Source: Algoriphagus formosus (GTDB taxonomy: Bacteria; Bacteroidota; Bacteroidia; Cytophagales; Cyclobacteriaceae). Taken from it: 64,000 nt of DNA. Below, piece by piece: positions 37,829 to 46,188 of this stretch (position 1 is its first letter; every line of letters starts with the position of its first letter). The notes beneath the pieces were generated by a model that ran no database searches, was not told the DNA's origin, and was given only the letters and a program-made list of their open reading frames with translations. The stretch covers positions 1,889,267-1,953,266 of the forward strand of contig NZ_NIUC01000002.1 of assembly GCF_002807035.1 (NCBI RefSeq), written 5' to 3'. The position numbers were made by a program, and so were the translations under genes.

Positions 37829-39490
37829 TTAGTCCAGCTTTCCTTCAGTGTCTTTGAAATCTCCGATAATTCTTGCACCGCTGTTGATTTGAACATCACC
37901 GTAGATAGTGATGACATTATCTTCACCGACAAACTCTAAGGTAGCTCCGCTATTTAGTCTTAAATCGCCGTAGATTACCGTGCTTCCTGTCAATCGAAGT
38001 GTTGAATTACTATTAACATTGATGCTGGTGTTTTTGCGATACTGGCCAAAGGCAAAGGATCCTACTACATGCATCAGTCCATTGCTGTTGACATTCAGGT
38101 TGTTCTCAATGGCCAAGGATCCACAGAATAGAAACTCCCCGCCAATGTTTACATTTTTCAATTGAGCGGAACCGCTGTAAGCTGCTTTTTCATTTCCGTT
38201 TACATTGAGATTGGAGTTTCCCCGATAAGGATCCAAACCTTCGCAGCTGACTCCTGAGCCTTCATCATCTTCATCGTCATCATCATCATCGTACTTTTTA
38301 ATTTTTAGGATTTGAATACCTCCATTTCCTGTGGCCACGAAGATAAACTCATCCTCAAAACGGACGAAATTTGACGAACCGTCAAGATCCAAAACTCCAT
38401 AAAGTTCTACGTCATCCTCATCATCTACATCGGCGATAGAGATTCCTGCAGCCCCGTTTGCCATGAATAGCAACTCATCGTCCACAGAAACAGCATTTGT
38501 CACAACATCACCCGGCTCTACATTCTCTGGGTTGATGGGAATAGCTACTAGGCTTTCTTCCTGACCATTTGACATTCGATAGATGCCGGCTCCATTTCTT
38601 CCTTTTGCGATGTATAGATACCCGTCTTCAATATCGATAGTTCGCTTAGCTTGGGCCTCATCAGACTCTGTGTTGATGCTACTTACTTCGCTCAGTGAGT
38701 TGGCATTAAGAACTACAGCTCCCGACGTCCCGTCCAAGATAGCAATGCGATTGTCTTCATGGGCTACACTTCTCAGGTCACCACTAGCACGCTCTTCAAG
38801 TTTGTCAAAGCTTCGGTCAAAAAGCGTCAAGGCTCCATCGCTACCACTGACAATAGCGGTGAACTGGCTACTGGCAGTGACATCAGTGGCCACAAATCCA
38901 GGAACTGAATAATATCTGAAATCAGAGGTGAATTGTCCATCAGATACACTTACTACTCCAAGATTGGCAGGGCCATCAACATCCATCTGATCGATATCCA
39001 TTCCCATGGCTAGGAACAATAACCCATCTCGATATTCTACTGCGCTGACATCAGCATGTCTAAAAATCACCTGAGAGACAATCTTTGGTTTGTAGGCATC
39101 AGAAATATCGATGATTTCTACTGCGCCTAGAAATGTCGGACCGGCAGTATTGTAAGCCACGTATGCGTAATCATCATCAATATCTACATGAGTAGCCTGT
39201 AGTGTGTTGCCTTCATATTCTGGAGAGGAAGCCTGAGACACAAGTACCAGTGATATTTTTTCAGCATCATCATCATCCAGAACTCTCCCTGAAGGATTAG
39301 ATGGAGAAGTGATTCCAATTACGCCTCCGCCCTCAAGGCTCAGTCGTTGACTCAACTCATCGGAATTGTTATTGATCAAAACAGTCGGATCTGCCGGGTT
39401 TTCAATCGAATCATTGCAGGCAAAAAACGTAGCTGTCATAAACGCTGTGAGTAGCAAAGCATTTATTTTACTGTTATGTTTTAATTTCAT
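37829..39490 (-). CDS. LVIVD-repeat lipoprotein with C-terminal polymer-forming beta-helix
   Basis: This is a 553-aa lipoprotein (signal with FFAC lipobox at about residue 25). Residues about 85-395 form a beta-propeller-like LVIVD repeat series (VEIIDISDAYKPKIVSQV, YLYIAKGRNGAGIYRM, GVLDLDGSSNFVRFEDEFI). An acidic linker follows (a run of Asp/Glu near 400-410, and DDDD near 72). The last 130 residues are N/S-rich strands (NLNVNGNEKAAYSG, NSNSTLRLTGSTVIYGDLRL) that look like a bactofilin-type right-handed beta-helix. I do not recognise a defined function; surface display and self-assembly are possible. The acidic Asp stretch could bind calcium. Confidence 0.7.
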   Translation of the reverse strand: MKLKHNSKINALLLTAFMTATFFACNDSIENPADPTVLINNNSDELSQRLSLEGGGVIGITSPSNPSGRVLDDDDAEKISLVLVSQASSPEYEGNTLQATHVDIDDDYAYVAYNTAGPTFLGAVEIIDISDAYKPKIVSQVIFRHADVSAVEYRDGLLFLAMGMDIDQMDVDGPANLGVVSVSDGQFTSDFRYYSVPGFVATDVTASSQFTAIVSGSDGALTLFDRSFDKLEERASGDLRSVAHEDNRIAILDGTSGAVVLNANSLSEVSSINTESDEAQAKRTIDIEDGYLYIAKGRNGAGIYRMSNGQEESLVAIPINPENVEPGDVVTNAVSVDDELLFMANGAAGISIADVDDEDDVELYGVLDLDGSSNFVRFEDEFIFVATGNGGIQILKIKKYDDDDDDEDDEGSGVSCEGLDPYRGNSNLNVNGNEKAAYSGSAQLKNVNIGGEFLFCGSLAIENNLNVNSNGLMHVVGSFAFGQYRKNTSINVNSNSTLRLTGSTVIYGDLRLNSGATLEFVGEDNVITIYGDVQINSGARIIGDFKDTEGKLD

Positions 39491-40011
39491 GTCTTGTAAA
39501 ATGTTTTTTGTAATTATATAAATGAAATATAAAATTCAACTTTTTTATTATTGGTTATTAATTGTTTAAAATCGCTCGAATATAAATTATGTTTATTATA
39601 TAATCCAAAAATTATTTTATATAAAGTTTCAAATATTTCGCTATCTATATATTTCATATCTACTATTTTGTTGTTTGTTGATAAATCAATGTTAATAAAC
39701 TGCTTATATGGATAAATCAACATTTTTTTCGGGGTCCAGAATCTTAAATCTCTGCCTTCTGTATTAACACAGACGATTCTGCCCTAGATTTTCGGTCGGC
39801 CTAGAAATAAACTGAGGCGGGGATAAATTTCCATTGTATTTCACCGAGCGAAGTGAGGTATATCTCGCAAAGCGTATTTTTACAAAGTTCTGCTCGCTGA
39901 CTACTGAGACTGCCTACTTATTCACCTGCCATCTTGTCACTTTTTTCCGATTGGAACGGGCATTGATAATCCCATTCTGTCAATATTGTATTCACTAAAA
40001 CGATTTATACC
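39491..40011. other. Protein-free stretch with short intergenic repeat elements
   Basis: The left half (39491-39720) is very AT-rich and holds no supported gene. The right half holds CACCGAGCGAAGTGAGGTATAT and CTCGCAAAGCGTATTTTTAC (about 39842-39884), which recur, in part inverted, at 51766-51815 and in related form at 47200-47312. Also present is TCGGTCGGCC. This is a relic repeat region upstream of htpG. The htpG start is preceded by no clear TAnnTTTG box. Confidence 0.6.
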
Positions 40012-41898
40012 ATGCAGGAAAAAGGTACCATCTCGATTCATACCGAGAATATTTTCCCCATTATCAAAAAATTCCTCTATTCAGATCATGAGATTTTTCT
40101 TCGCGAATTGGTTTCCAATGCGGTAGATGCTACCCAAAAAATCAAACGCCTCGCGACATTAGGTCAGTACACTGGCGAATTGGGTGATATCACCGTGGAG
40201 GTTTCCTTCGACGAGAAAAAGAAAACCATCACCATCTCTGACAAAGGTCTGGGGATGACTGCCGAGGAGATCAAAAAGTACATCAATCAGATTGCCTTTT
40301 CTGGCGCTACTGAATTTGTGGAGAAGTTCAAGGACGCCAAAGATGCCAATGAGATCATCGGTAAGTTTGGTTTGGGCTTCTACTCGGCCTTTATGGTTGC
40401 TAAAAATGTAGAGATTCACACACTTTCTTTTCAGGAGGGGGCAGAGCCGGCCATTTGGACTTGTGACGGTACGACCGAATTTGAGATCAAAAAAGGTAAT
40501 CGCAAGACCCGCGGTACGGACATCATTCTTCACATCAATGAAGATTCTGAGGAGTTCCTAGACAAGTGGAAGCTGCAGGGTATATTGGATAAATACTGCA
40601 AATTCCTGCCTGTACCGATCAAGTTTGGCACCAAAAGCGAATCCGTAGAGGATGGCGTAGATGACAAGGGCGAGAAAAAATATAAGTCTGTCGAAGTGGA
40701 CAATATCATCAATACCACTTCCCCTATTTGGACCAAGTCGCCCAGTGATTTGAAAGATGAGGATTACCTGAATTTCTACAAGGAGCTCTATCCAATGTCT
40801 GAGGATCCGCTTTTCTGGATTCACCTGAATGTAGACTATCCATTCAATCTGACTGGTGTATTGTATTTCCCGAAGGTCAAGAATGAGTTTGAATTGCAAC
40901 GAAACAAGATCAAACTTTTCAGCCGTCAGGTATTTATTACCGACGAGGTAAAGGACATTGTGCCCGAGTTTCTGATGTTGCTTCACGGGGTAATTGATTC
41001 TCCGGATATTCCATTGAACGTATCACGAAGCTTTTTGCAGGCGGATGGAAATGTGAAAAAGATCAATAACTACATCACGAAAAAGGTAGCGGACAAGCTT
41101 TCTGAATTGTACAAAAAAGACCGCAAAGCCTACGAGGCCAAGTGGAATGACATCGGCCTTTTTGTGAAGTACGGCATGATCTCTGAAGATAAATTCTACG
41201 AAAAAGGGAAAGAGTTTACGCTCCTAAAAAATACTAAGGACGAATACTTCACCTTAGATGAATACACAGAGAAAGTAAAAGCTATTCAGACGAACAAAGA
41301 CGATCAGACCATTTTCTTGTATGCCACGGATGTAGATAAGCAGGATGGCTTTATCGCTTCGGCCAATAAGAAGGATTACGATGTGTTAGTCTTGGATTCG
41401 CCGATCGATAGTCACTTTATCCAGCATATCGAAACCAAGCTTGACAAAACCCAACTGAAGCGTGTGGATGCCGATGTGGTAGAGAAGCTGATCCAAAAAG
41501 AAGATTCCTATGCCAACTTGCTCACCGAAGATCAAAGCAAGCAGGTGAAGGAACTCTTCGAAAAAGCGATCGATAACAAGTCCTATTCGGTAGAGATCGA
41601 AGGCTTGAGTCCCGAGGAAATGCCCGTGACCATCACCATGGAGGAGTGGATGCGCCGTATGAAAGACATGGCGCAGACCGGTGGCGGACCGATGAGTTTC
41701 TACGGAAGCCTGCCTGACAGCTACAAAGTCGCCATCAACGGCAACCATCCTGTGGTAGACAAAATCCTCAAATCAGACGACGAAGAAGCCCAACTTAAGC
41801 TTGCCAAGCAGGCCTTTGACTTGGCGATGCTGTCTCAGGGCTTGCTGACCGGCAAGGATCTGACTGCCTTTGTGAAGCGAAGTGTGGAGATGATTTAG
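40012..41898 (+). CDS. htpG: Molecular chaperone HtpG (Hsp90)
   Basis: This is a 628-aa cytoplasmic ATP-dependent chaperone of the Hsp90 family. The N-terminal GHKL ATPase domain shows ELVSNAVDATQKIKRL, KGLGMTAEEI and GKFGLGFYSAFMVA (about residues 30-130). The middle domain contains DIPLNVSRSFLQ (about 335) with the catalytic Arg. The C-terminal dimerisation domain is present to the end. Length and motif order are typical. It stands alone between a repeat-rich region and a cluster of GC-rich hairpins. Confidence 0.97.
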   Translation: MQEKGTISIHTENIFPIIKKFLYSDHEIFLRELVSNAVDATQKIKRLATLGQYTGELGDITVEVSFDEKKKTITISDKGLGMTAEEIKKYINQIAFSGATEFVEKFKDAKDANEIIGKFGLGFYSAFMVAKNVEIHTLSFQEGAEPAIWTCDGTTEFEIKKGNRKTRGTDIILHINEDSEEFLDKWKLQGILDKYCKFLPVPIKFGTKSESVEDGVDDKGEKKYKSVEVDNIINTTSPIWTKSPSDLKDEDYLNFYKELYPMSEDPLFWIHLNVDYPFNLTGVLYFPKVKNEFELQRNKIKLFSRQVFITDEVKDIVPEFLMLLHGVIDSPDIPLNVSRSFLQADGNVKKINNYITKKVADKLSELYKKDRKAYEAKWNDIGLFVKYGMISEDKFYEKGKEFTLLKNTKDEYFTLDEYTEKVKAIQTNKDDQTIFLYATDVDKQDGFIASANKKDYDVLVLDSPIDSHFIQHIETKLDKTQLKRVDADVVEKLIQKEDSYANLLTEDQSKQVKELFEKAIDNKSYSVEIEGLSPEEMPVTITMEEWMRRMKDMAQTGGGPMSFYGSLPDSYKVAINGNHPVVDKILKSDDEEAQLKLAKQAFDLAMLSQGLLTGKDLTAFVKRSVEMI

Positions 41899-41907
41899 TT
41901 AGAGATC

Positions 41908-42022
41908 TTTGAGGTCTCAAAGACCTCGAAGTTATTTTATGATTTTCCCTATATTAAAAGCATCGGGGGTTTCAAACCCCCAAAGGTTAATCCCAATCCC
42001 CGTCGATACGCCGGGGATTTTT
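41908..42022. repeat. Cluster of three GC-rich palindromes; the last looks like the htpG terminator
   Basis: Three dyads follow each other: CTTTGAGGTCT / AGACCTCGAAG (41908-41930), GGGGGTTT / AAACCCCC (41965-41981) and AATCCCCG / CGGGGATT followed by TTT (41995-42022). The first two resemble REP elements common in these genomes. The third has a T run and can end htpG transcription. The remaining sequence to 42190 is AT-rich with no gene. Confidence 0.6.
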
Positions 42023-42191
42023 GCTTTAATGCTGTTCGTCTCTAATTTTTCCAGTTTAATACCTAAAAACAATCCACTTATCAACCAATTGATTTTCAAA
42101 AGTTGAAAATTGAAATATTCCGTGAACTAAAATTATTGTATTTGATTCTCAACTAGTTATGGATTCTTGAAAAAAATTTATTCGTTTCTTC

Positions 42192-42223
42192 TTGACAAAA
42201 AGATGGGGGGACACTATATTTAG
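42192..42223 (+). promoter_or_regulatory. Candidate promoter of the small secreted peptide gene
   Basis: TTG (42192-42194, in TTGACA) and TATATTTA (42215-42222) are separated by 20 bp, the usual spacing of the -33/-7 elements in this phylum. One base differs from TAnnTTTG. It lies about 60 bp before the start codon and leads nowhere else. Confidence 0.6.
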
Positions 42224-42280
42224 TTCAAGTTAATCGCGCGGCGAACTTTTTAAAAGAAATTTTCAAATCAAAAAAAGACT

Positions 42281-42505
42281 ATGAAAAACTTATTTTACGC
42301 ATGTGGGTTCATTTTAATTCTTTGCACCTATGCAGTTAATCCTTCCTCTGCCCAGTATATTGACGACAAAGGTGAATGGAAATTTAAAGAAGCGGTTGTA
42401 TTAAACGGTGCAATATATGCCGTGGAGAAGTGCGAAAAAACACTATTTGGAACTTGTACCATAGGTACGTACCAATCCGTCCCTGCACCTATAATAGCTC
42501 CATAA
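42281..42505 (+). CDS. Small secreted two-cysteine peptide (NVEALA-like placement)
   Basis: This is a 74-aa protein with a clear signal peptide (about residues 1-24, PSSA then Q). The mature part of about 50 residues has two cysteines, C51 and C59 (CEKTLFGTC), and a Pro-rich tail VPAPIIAP. I do not recognise a family. The small size, signal peptide, two Cys and position just before a predicted propeller-like lipoprotein gene recall the NVEALA-type exported peptides of this phylum, but the NVEALA motif itself is not visible. It has its own strong promoter and is followed directly by an intrinsic terminator, so its mRNA is likely to be more abundant than that of the genes behind it. Confidence 0.65.
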   Translation: MKNLFYACGFILILCTYAVNPSSAQYIDDKGEWKFKEAVVLNGAIYAVEKCEKTLFGTCTIGTYQSVPAPIIAP

Positions 42506-42530
42506 TTAGAAATTAATTTTAAACAAATAT

Positions 42531-42557
42531 CACCTGTCCTTAAGGGCAGGTGTTTTT
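42531..42557 (+). terminator. Intrinsic terminator or attenuator just before the lipoprotein gene
   Basis: CACCTGTCC pairs with GGGCAGGTG (9 bp, one G-T pair) around a TTAA loop and is followed by TTTTT. The next start codon is at 42560, three bases after the T run. Genes downstream would need read-through, and the hairpin would also cover the ribosome-binding region. Confidence 0.8.
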
Positions 42558-42559
42558 AT

Positions 42560-43645
42560 ATGAAGACATTATTTCTATTCCTGCTTTGTCTTTTAGCTGG
42601 ATGCCAAGGCAAAAAGACAACCAATTATAAAATAGTATTGAAAAACCAGTTTACTACTTCAATTCCTGTTGAATTTTCCACCCAATTTTCTACCACCTTT
42701 AAGTGGGGAAATATGGCCTTTATTACAAATGTTTCCAATAAAATATTAGTATTAGATGAATTAAACTTCTCAAGTGATTCTATCATTGAATTTCCAGACT
42801 ATGAGGCCAATGATATAGGGACAATTTCATTAAATCAATTTAAAAATTCGATTATAGGGCATTCTGAGAAAAGGAATGGATTTATTGAATTTGCAGATGG
42901 AAAGGCAACATACTATCCACTTAACCTTTCAGATTATTTTATAGTTGATAATCGGAAATCAAGCGGTCATTTTATTTCCCCTTCTAAAATGATTATTTCT
43001 CTAACAAAAGGAGACCTCTCCTATTTTCCAAAGGAAATGATAGATGAAAAGTTAACCACTTTTGGAGTTTATGATTATAGTCAAATGAAAGTCACTGATT
43101 TTTTCGGGTCCTATCCCAAAGAAATCCTGGAAGCCAAGGGAAATTATCCGAAGGAGTTTCAAATTCCGTTTAACCTGATTTATGGGGATAAATTAATTGT
43201 TGGATATCCATTGAGTGATGATTTGATTTCATATAGCCTCGATGATTTTAATGATTTTGAATCAAAAAAAGTCGAAAGTAATATTTTTAAATTGCCTGCG
43301 CCTTTTTCTGATCGTGAAGATCGTTATGAGGTTTTTAAATTGTTTTATTATTCCAACAAATATGGGCCAATTTCATATCACGAGGATTTAGATATTTTTT
43401 CTAGAATAGTAATCCATGAATTATCGGTTAACTCGAAGGATGCTTGCGATAGGAAATATTCTGTAATTTTATTTGATAAAAACCTTGAAAAGATTGAAGA
43501 AATTGAAGTAAGTGATATTTACAATTCGGATTGGTCGTTTGCACTCCCAACACCTACTGGATTTTTGTTGTCCGGAATATGTGAAAATTACCTTGGAGAA
43601 GATTATTTTATTTATAATGCTTATGTTGATTTAATTAAAATATGA
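42560..43645 (+). CDS. DUF4221-like lipoprotein
   Basis: This is a 361-aa lipoprotein (signal with lipobox LLAGC at about 11-15). The rest is rich in beta strands of propeller character (ITNVSNKILVLDELNF, SVILFDKNLEKIEEIEV). It resembles the DUF4221 and six-bladed propeller lipoproteins that are numerous in Cyclobacteriaceae, but the match is by pattern only. It is AT-rich compared with the surrounding core genes. Its stop overlaps the next gene by 4 bp (ATGA). Together with the small peptide upstream it forms an accessory unit; role unknown. Confidence 0.6.
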   Translation: MKTLFLFLLCLLAGCQGKKTTNYKIVLKNQFTTSIPVEFSTQFSTTFKWGNMAFITNVSNKILVLDELNFSSDSIIEFPDYEANDIGTISLNQFKNSIIGHSEKRNGFIEFADGKATYYPLNLSDYFIVDNRKSSGHFISPSKMIISLTKGDLSYFPKEMIDEKLTTFGVYDYSQMKVTDFFGSYPKEILEAKGNYPKEFQIPFNLIYGDKLIVGYPLSDDLISYSLDDFNDFESKKVESNIFKLPAPFSDREDRYEVFKLFYYSNKYGPISYHEDLDIFSRIVIHELSVNSKDACDRKYSVILFDKNLEKIEEIEVSDIYNSDWSFALPTPTGFLLSGICENYLGEDYFIYNAYVDLIKI

Positions 43646-44406
43646 GTTTTAAACTAATATTCCTCTTAACCATTCTTTTTTTTGAACGATTTTTTCTCCA
43701 ATCAATTCAAGAGGATACCGAAAATTTTAAATTTGACATTAATGGTAACCTTGAATTAGTTTCTGTTATTACCACATCACATTCCAATCCCGCAAGAGTT
43801 CCTCTTGAAATTGCCATTCGACTAAAATCCAATGGATTAGTAATTGATGAAATGATTTTTGATTATTCTATTTCATCTATTTGGAGAATTAATCAATCAG
43901 AGTTTTTTATTTTATTAGGACCTGAAAATCTTGTCAAAGTAAAAGTTGTTAATAAAAAAATTTTCAAACTGACTGAAAACTTAATCTCTCCATTTGATAA
44001 GCCTTCCTTTGGTACAAATATTCATAAAAACCTCGTTTTCAAAATAGACGATTTAATGCTTTTCTACGAATCTTATGATCGACAATCTTATAAGCTTACT
44101 CTGAGAGGCACTAATAAGAGCAAAGAGATTTTAGTCGGGATGAAATATCCAGGATTCGTGGATCCTCAACATTTTATTTATCCTCCTCATAGAACGATTT
44201 TATTAAGAAATGGAAATATCTACATTTTGGATGAAGTAAAATTGATTGTCCATATTGTAGGAATGAATTTAGTTAGCTTTAAAGAAGTAAAACTTCCAGA
44301 GGGACATGAATACCAATGGGATATATTTAGTTTTAATTTATCTCTTCTAAGACGCGATTTAAATGGTAGTATTAAAAAAATAGCTTTAAGTAATTTCTTA
44401 CAATAA
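43642..44406 (+). CDS. Hypothetical protein with beta-propeller-like strands
   Basis: This is a 254-aa protein that starts inside the previous gene's stop codon (ATGA overlap), so translation is probably coupled. A hydrophobic N-terminus (about 3-20) could be a signal or anchor, but no lipobox is seen. Strand-rich segments such as RNGNIYILDEVKLIVHIVG suggest one or more propeller blades, similar in style to the 42560 gene. It is shorter than a full six-blade propeller. I do not recognise a family. The same AT-rich composition suggests joint acquisition with the two genes before it. Confidence 0.6.
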   Translation: MSFKLIFLLTILFFERFFLQSIQEDTENFKFDINGNLELVSVITTSHSNPARVPLEIAIRLKSNGLVIDEMIFDYSISSIWRINQSEFFILLGPENLVKVKVVNKKIFKLTENLISPFDKPSFGTNIHKNLVFKIDDLMLFYESYDRQSYKLTLRGTNKSKEILVGMKYPGFVDPQHFIYPPHRTILLRNGNIYILDEVKLIVHIVGMNLVSFKEVKLPEGHEYQWDIFSFNLSLLRRDLNGSIKKIALSNFLQ

Positions 44407-44467
44407 TTAATATTTCAAAAATTTTTAACTGTTTAGATTTGCCGTCTTATCACCACCACCATACTAG

Positions 44468-44488
44468 TCTATTTCAAGAATTGGTTTA
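44468..44488 (+). promoter_or_regulatory. Degenerate candidate Rrf2 operator before its own gene
   Basis: TCTATTTCAAGAATTGGTTTA resembles the elements at 44933 and 48857 (matching outer bases TCTAT and GGTTTA, one base shorter). It lies 10-30 bp before the Rrf2 start codon, which would fit autoregulation. Confidence 0.4.
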
Positions 44489-44497
44489 TTTTTGTTT

Positions 44498-44911
44498 ATG
44501 CTTTCCAAAAAGACCAAGTACGCCCTTCATGCTCTCACCTATCTCGGCAAGCATCGGGATGAAAAAACAGTATTGATTCATGATATTGCCGAGGAGCATG
44601 GGATTTCTCATAAGTTTCTCGAAAATATCCTGCTCGAACTCCGAAAAGCAGGCTACCTCGGCAGCAAAAAGGGCAAAGGCGGAGGCTACTACCTGATCAA
44701 AGAACCCAAAGACATCCCGCTTTCTCGCGTGATTCGGCTCCTCGATGGCCCTATCGCCTTGCTTCCCTGTGTCAGCCTCAACTACTACGAACCTTGCTCC
44801 GAATGCAAGGATGAGGCCACTTGCGGCATCAATAAGGTCATGATTCAGGTTCGTGACGAGACACTTAAAATTCTGGAAAACAAGACCTTAGAAGATATTT
44901 TAAAAACTTAA
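44498..44911 (+). CDS. Rrf2 family transcriptional regulator
   Basis: This is a 137-aa winged-helix regulator. The N-terminal SKKTKYALHALTYLGKH, the recognition region ISHKFLENILLELRKAGYL and the wing SKKGKGGGYYL are standard for Rrf2. Four cysteines follow: C91, C100, C103 and C109 (PC...PCSEC...TCG). These could bind an iron-sulfur cluster or sense thiol status, as in IscR or CymR relatives. I start at the ATG at 44498; the TTG six bases earlier is unlikely. Its position at the head of the sulfate-reduction genes and the shared palindrome upstream of them make it the likely local regulator. Confidence 0.92.
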   Translation: MLSKKTKYALHALTYLGKHRDEKTVLIHDIAEEHGISHKFLENILLELRKAGYLGSKKGKGGGYYLIKEPKDIPLSRVIRLLDGPIALLPCVSLNYYEPCSECKDEATCGINKVMIQVRDETLKILENKTLEDILKT

Positions 44912-44932
44912 CAAAAATTTTTCCCTATAAAG

Positions 44933-44954
44933 TCTATAAAAAAGATAGGGTTTA
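44933..44954 (+). promoter_or_regulatory. Candidate Rrf2 operator upstream of the DUF2061/cysH operon
   Basis: TCTATAAAAAAGATAGGG followed by TTTA is a dyad (CTAT-7-ATAG). It matches 20 of 22 bases with the element at 48857-48878. It ends 3 bp before the -7 box TACTTTTG (44957-44964), so a bound protein would cover the -33 region. Confidence 0.6.
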
Positions 44955-44956
44955 TA

Positions 44957-44964
44957 TACTTTTG
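44957..44964 (+). promoter_or_regulatory. -7 box of the DUF2061/cysH operon (TACTTTTG)
   Basis: This is an exact TAnnTTTG match 24 bp before the DUF2061 start codon, directly behind the palindromic element at 44933. Confidence 0.6.
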
Positions 44965-44987
44965 CTTTCATAATTCGTGAAAGACGC

Positions 44988-45266
44988 ATGATTCTAGACC
45001 AACCACTCAAAAAGGTATTCGAGACTAAGCCCGGAAAAGACAGCAATCTGAAGAGCTTGCTAAAGTCCGTTTCCTGGCGAATCGTCGGAACTTTGGACAC
45101 CATCATCATTTCATTCATCATTACCGGTCAGTTGACTATGGCTCTATCCATCGGATCGGTAGAGGTGATCTCGAAGATTTTACTTTACTATCTCCATGAG
45201 CGGGTATGGGAGACAGCCACCAAAACCAAAACAGCAGATGCAGAAAAAGAATATGCAAGATCTTGA
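44988..45266 (+). CDS. DUF2061 domain-containing small membrane protein
   Basis: This is a 92-aa protein. DUF2061 covers about residues 22-72: LLKSVSWRIVGTLDTIIISF, ITGQLTMALSIGSVEVISK and YYLHERVW. Two hydrophobic helices are predicted. The family often sits with sulfate-activation genes, and here it overlaps the start of the APS reductase gene by about 29 bp. Its role is unknown; a membrane partner for sulfate uptake or activation is a guess. It is the first gene of the operon behind the candidate Rrf2 operator. Confidence 0.85.
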   Translation: MILDQPLKKVFETKPGKDSNLKSLLKSVSWRIVGTLDTIIISFIITGQLTMALSIGSVEVISKILLYYLHERVWETATKTKTADAEKEYARS

Positions 45267-45939
45267 ACGCCGCTTGAACCAATTAAGCGCTGGAGAAGGC
45301 TTGGCGCTGATCGCGGATCTCTTTCCGGAGAAGGTGGTTTTCTCCACTTCACTCGGCCAAGAGGATCAGGTGATCACGCAATTGATCGCTTCACAAAATC
45401 TCCCTATTCAGATCTTTTCCCTGGATACGGGTAGGTTGTTTCCGGAGACTTTGGAGCTTTTGGCTCGAACCGAAAGTAAGTATAAGACACGCATCAAGGT
45501 CTTTTATCCAGAAACTACCTCTGTGGAAAGGCTTGTCTCTGATATGGGAATCAACGGATTTTATGAATCGGTCGAAAATCGCAAATCCTGCTGCTATGTG
45601 CGAAAAGTGGAGCCTTTGAAAAGAGCTTTGGCAGGAAATGAAGTTTGGGTAACTGGCCTTCGGGCCGAGCAAAGTCCCAATCGCCATGCTATGAAACGTA
45701 TTGAATGGGACGAAGTCAATCAGATCTTAAAGTATAATCCTTTATTGGATTGGTCTTTTGACGAGATGATAGCCTATATCGACAAATACAAGATCCCTTA
45801 TAATCCACTTCATAATAAAGGATTTATCAGTATAGGTTGCGCTCCTTGTACTCGAGCGATTCTTCCTGGAGAAGATGCCCGCGCCGGAAGATGGTGGTGG
45901 GAGGACTCGAAGAAGGAGTGTGGACTTCATGTGAAATAA
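45238..45939 (+). CDS. cysH: Adenylylsulfate reductase, 4Fe-4S type (CysH family)
   Basis: This is a 233-aa enzyme that reduces activated sulfate to sulfite with thioredoxin. The PP-loop-like FSTSLGQEDQVI lies at about 35-46. Two Cys pairs, C118-C119 (KSCCYVRKVEPL) and C201-x2-C204 (GCAPCTRAI), are the 4Fe-4S ligands that mark enzymes using APS rather than PAPS. The catalytic C228 is in ECGLHVK at the C-terminus. No APS kinase gene is present, which agrees with APS use. The start overlaps the DUF2061 gene; the ATG at 45253 is an alternative. Confidence 0.93.
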   Translation: MQKKNMQDLERRLNQLSAGEGLALIADLFPEKVVFSTSLGQEDQVITQLIASQNLPIQIFSLDTGRLFPETLELLARTESKYKTRIKVFYPETTSVERLVSDMGINGFYESVENRKSCCYVRKVEPLKRALAGNEVWVTGLRAEQSPNRHAMKRIEWDEVNQILKYNPLLDWSFDEMIAYIDKYKIPYNPLHNKGFISIGCAPCTRAILPGEDARAGRWWWEDSKKECGLHVK

Positions 45940-46188
45940 GACACAAGACCTCGTGTTGACGTCACTGCGAGGAGGCACGACGAAGCAGTCTCTTAGATTA
46001 AAAAGTGAAAATTGAGATTGCTTCTCCCGATTCTCGGGATCGCAATGACGGATGACCGATGAGCTTTCGACATTCGGTGTTCATCATTCGAAATTCGATA
46101 TTGAATCAAGATGCCGAAATGTTGAAAAAAATAATGAACACCGAACGCTAAATATCTAACATCGAAGGTTTCAAAAATCGTAAATCCT
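45940..46188. repeat. Intergenic repeats between cysH and cysD
   Basis: An imperfect inverted repeat spans 45960-46050: CGTCACTGCGAGGAGGCACG... pairs with ...GATCGCAATGACG, a REP/BIME-like element. It is preceded by AGACACAAGACC and followed by CATTCGGTGTTCATCATTCG (about 46070), both found again elsewhere in this cluster. Confidence 0.7.

Noticed and set aside
39514..39723. A 69-codon frame on the minus strand upstream of the LVIVD gene
   Set aside because: It is very AT-rich, has no signal peptide or domain, and lies in the promoter region of the LVIVD gene. It may be a decayed gene but cannot be supported.
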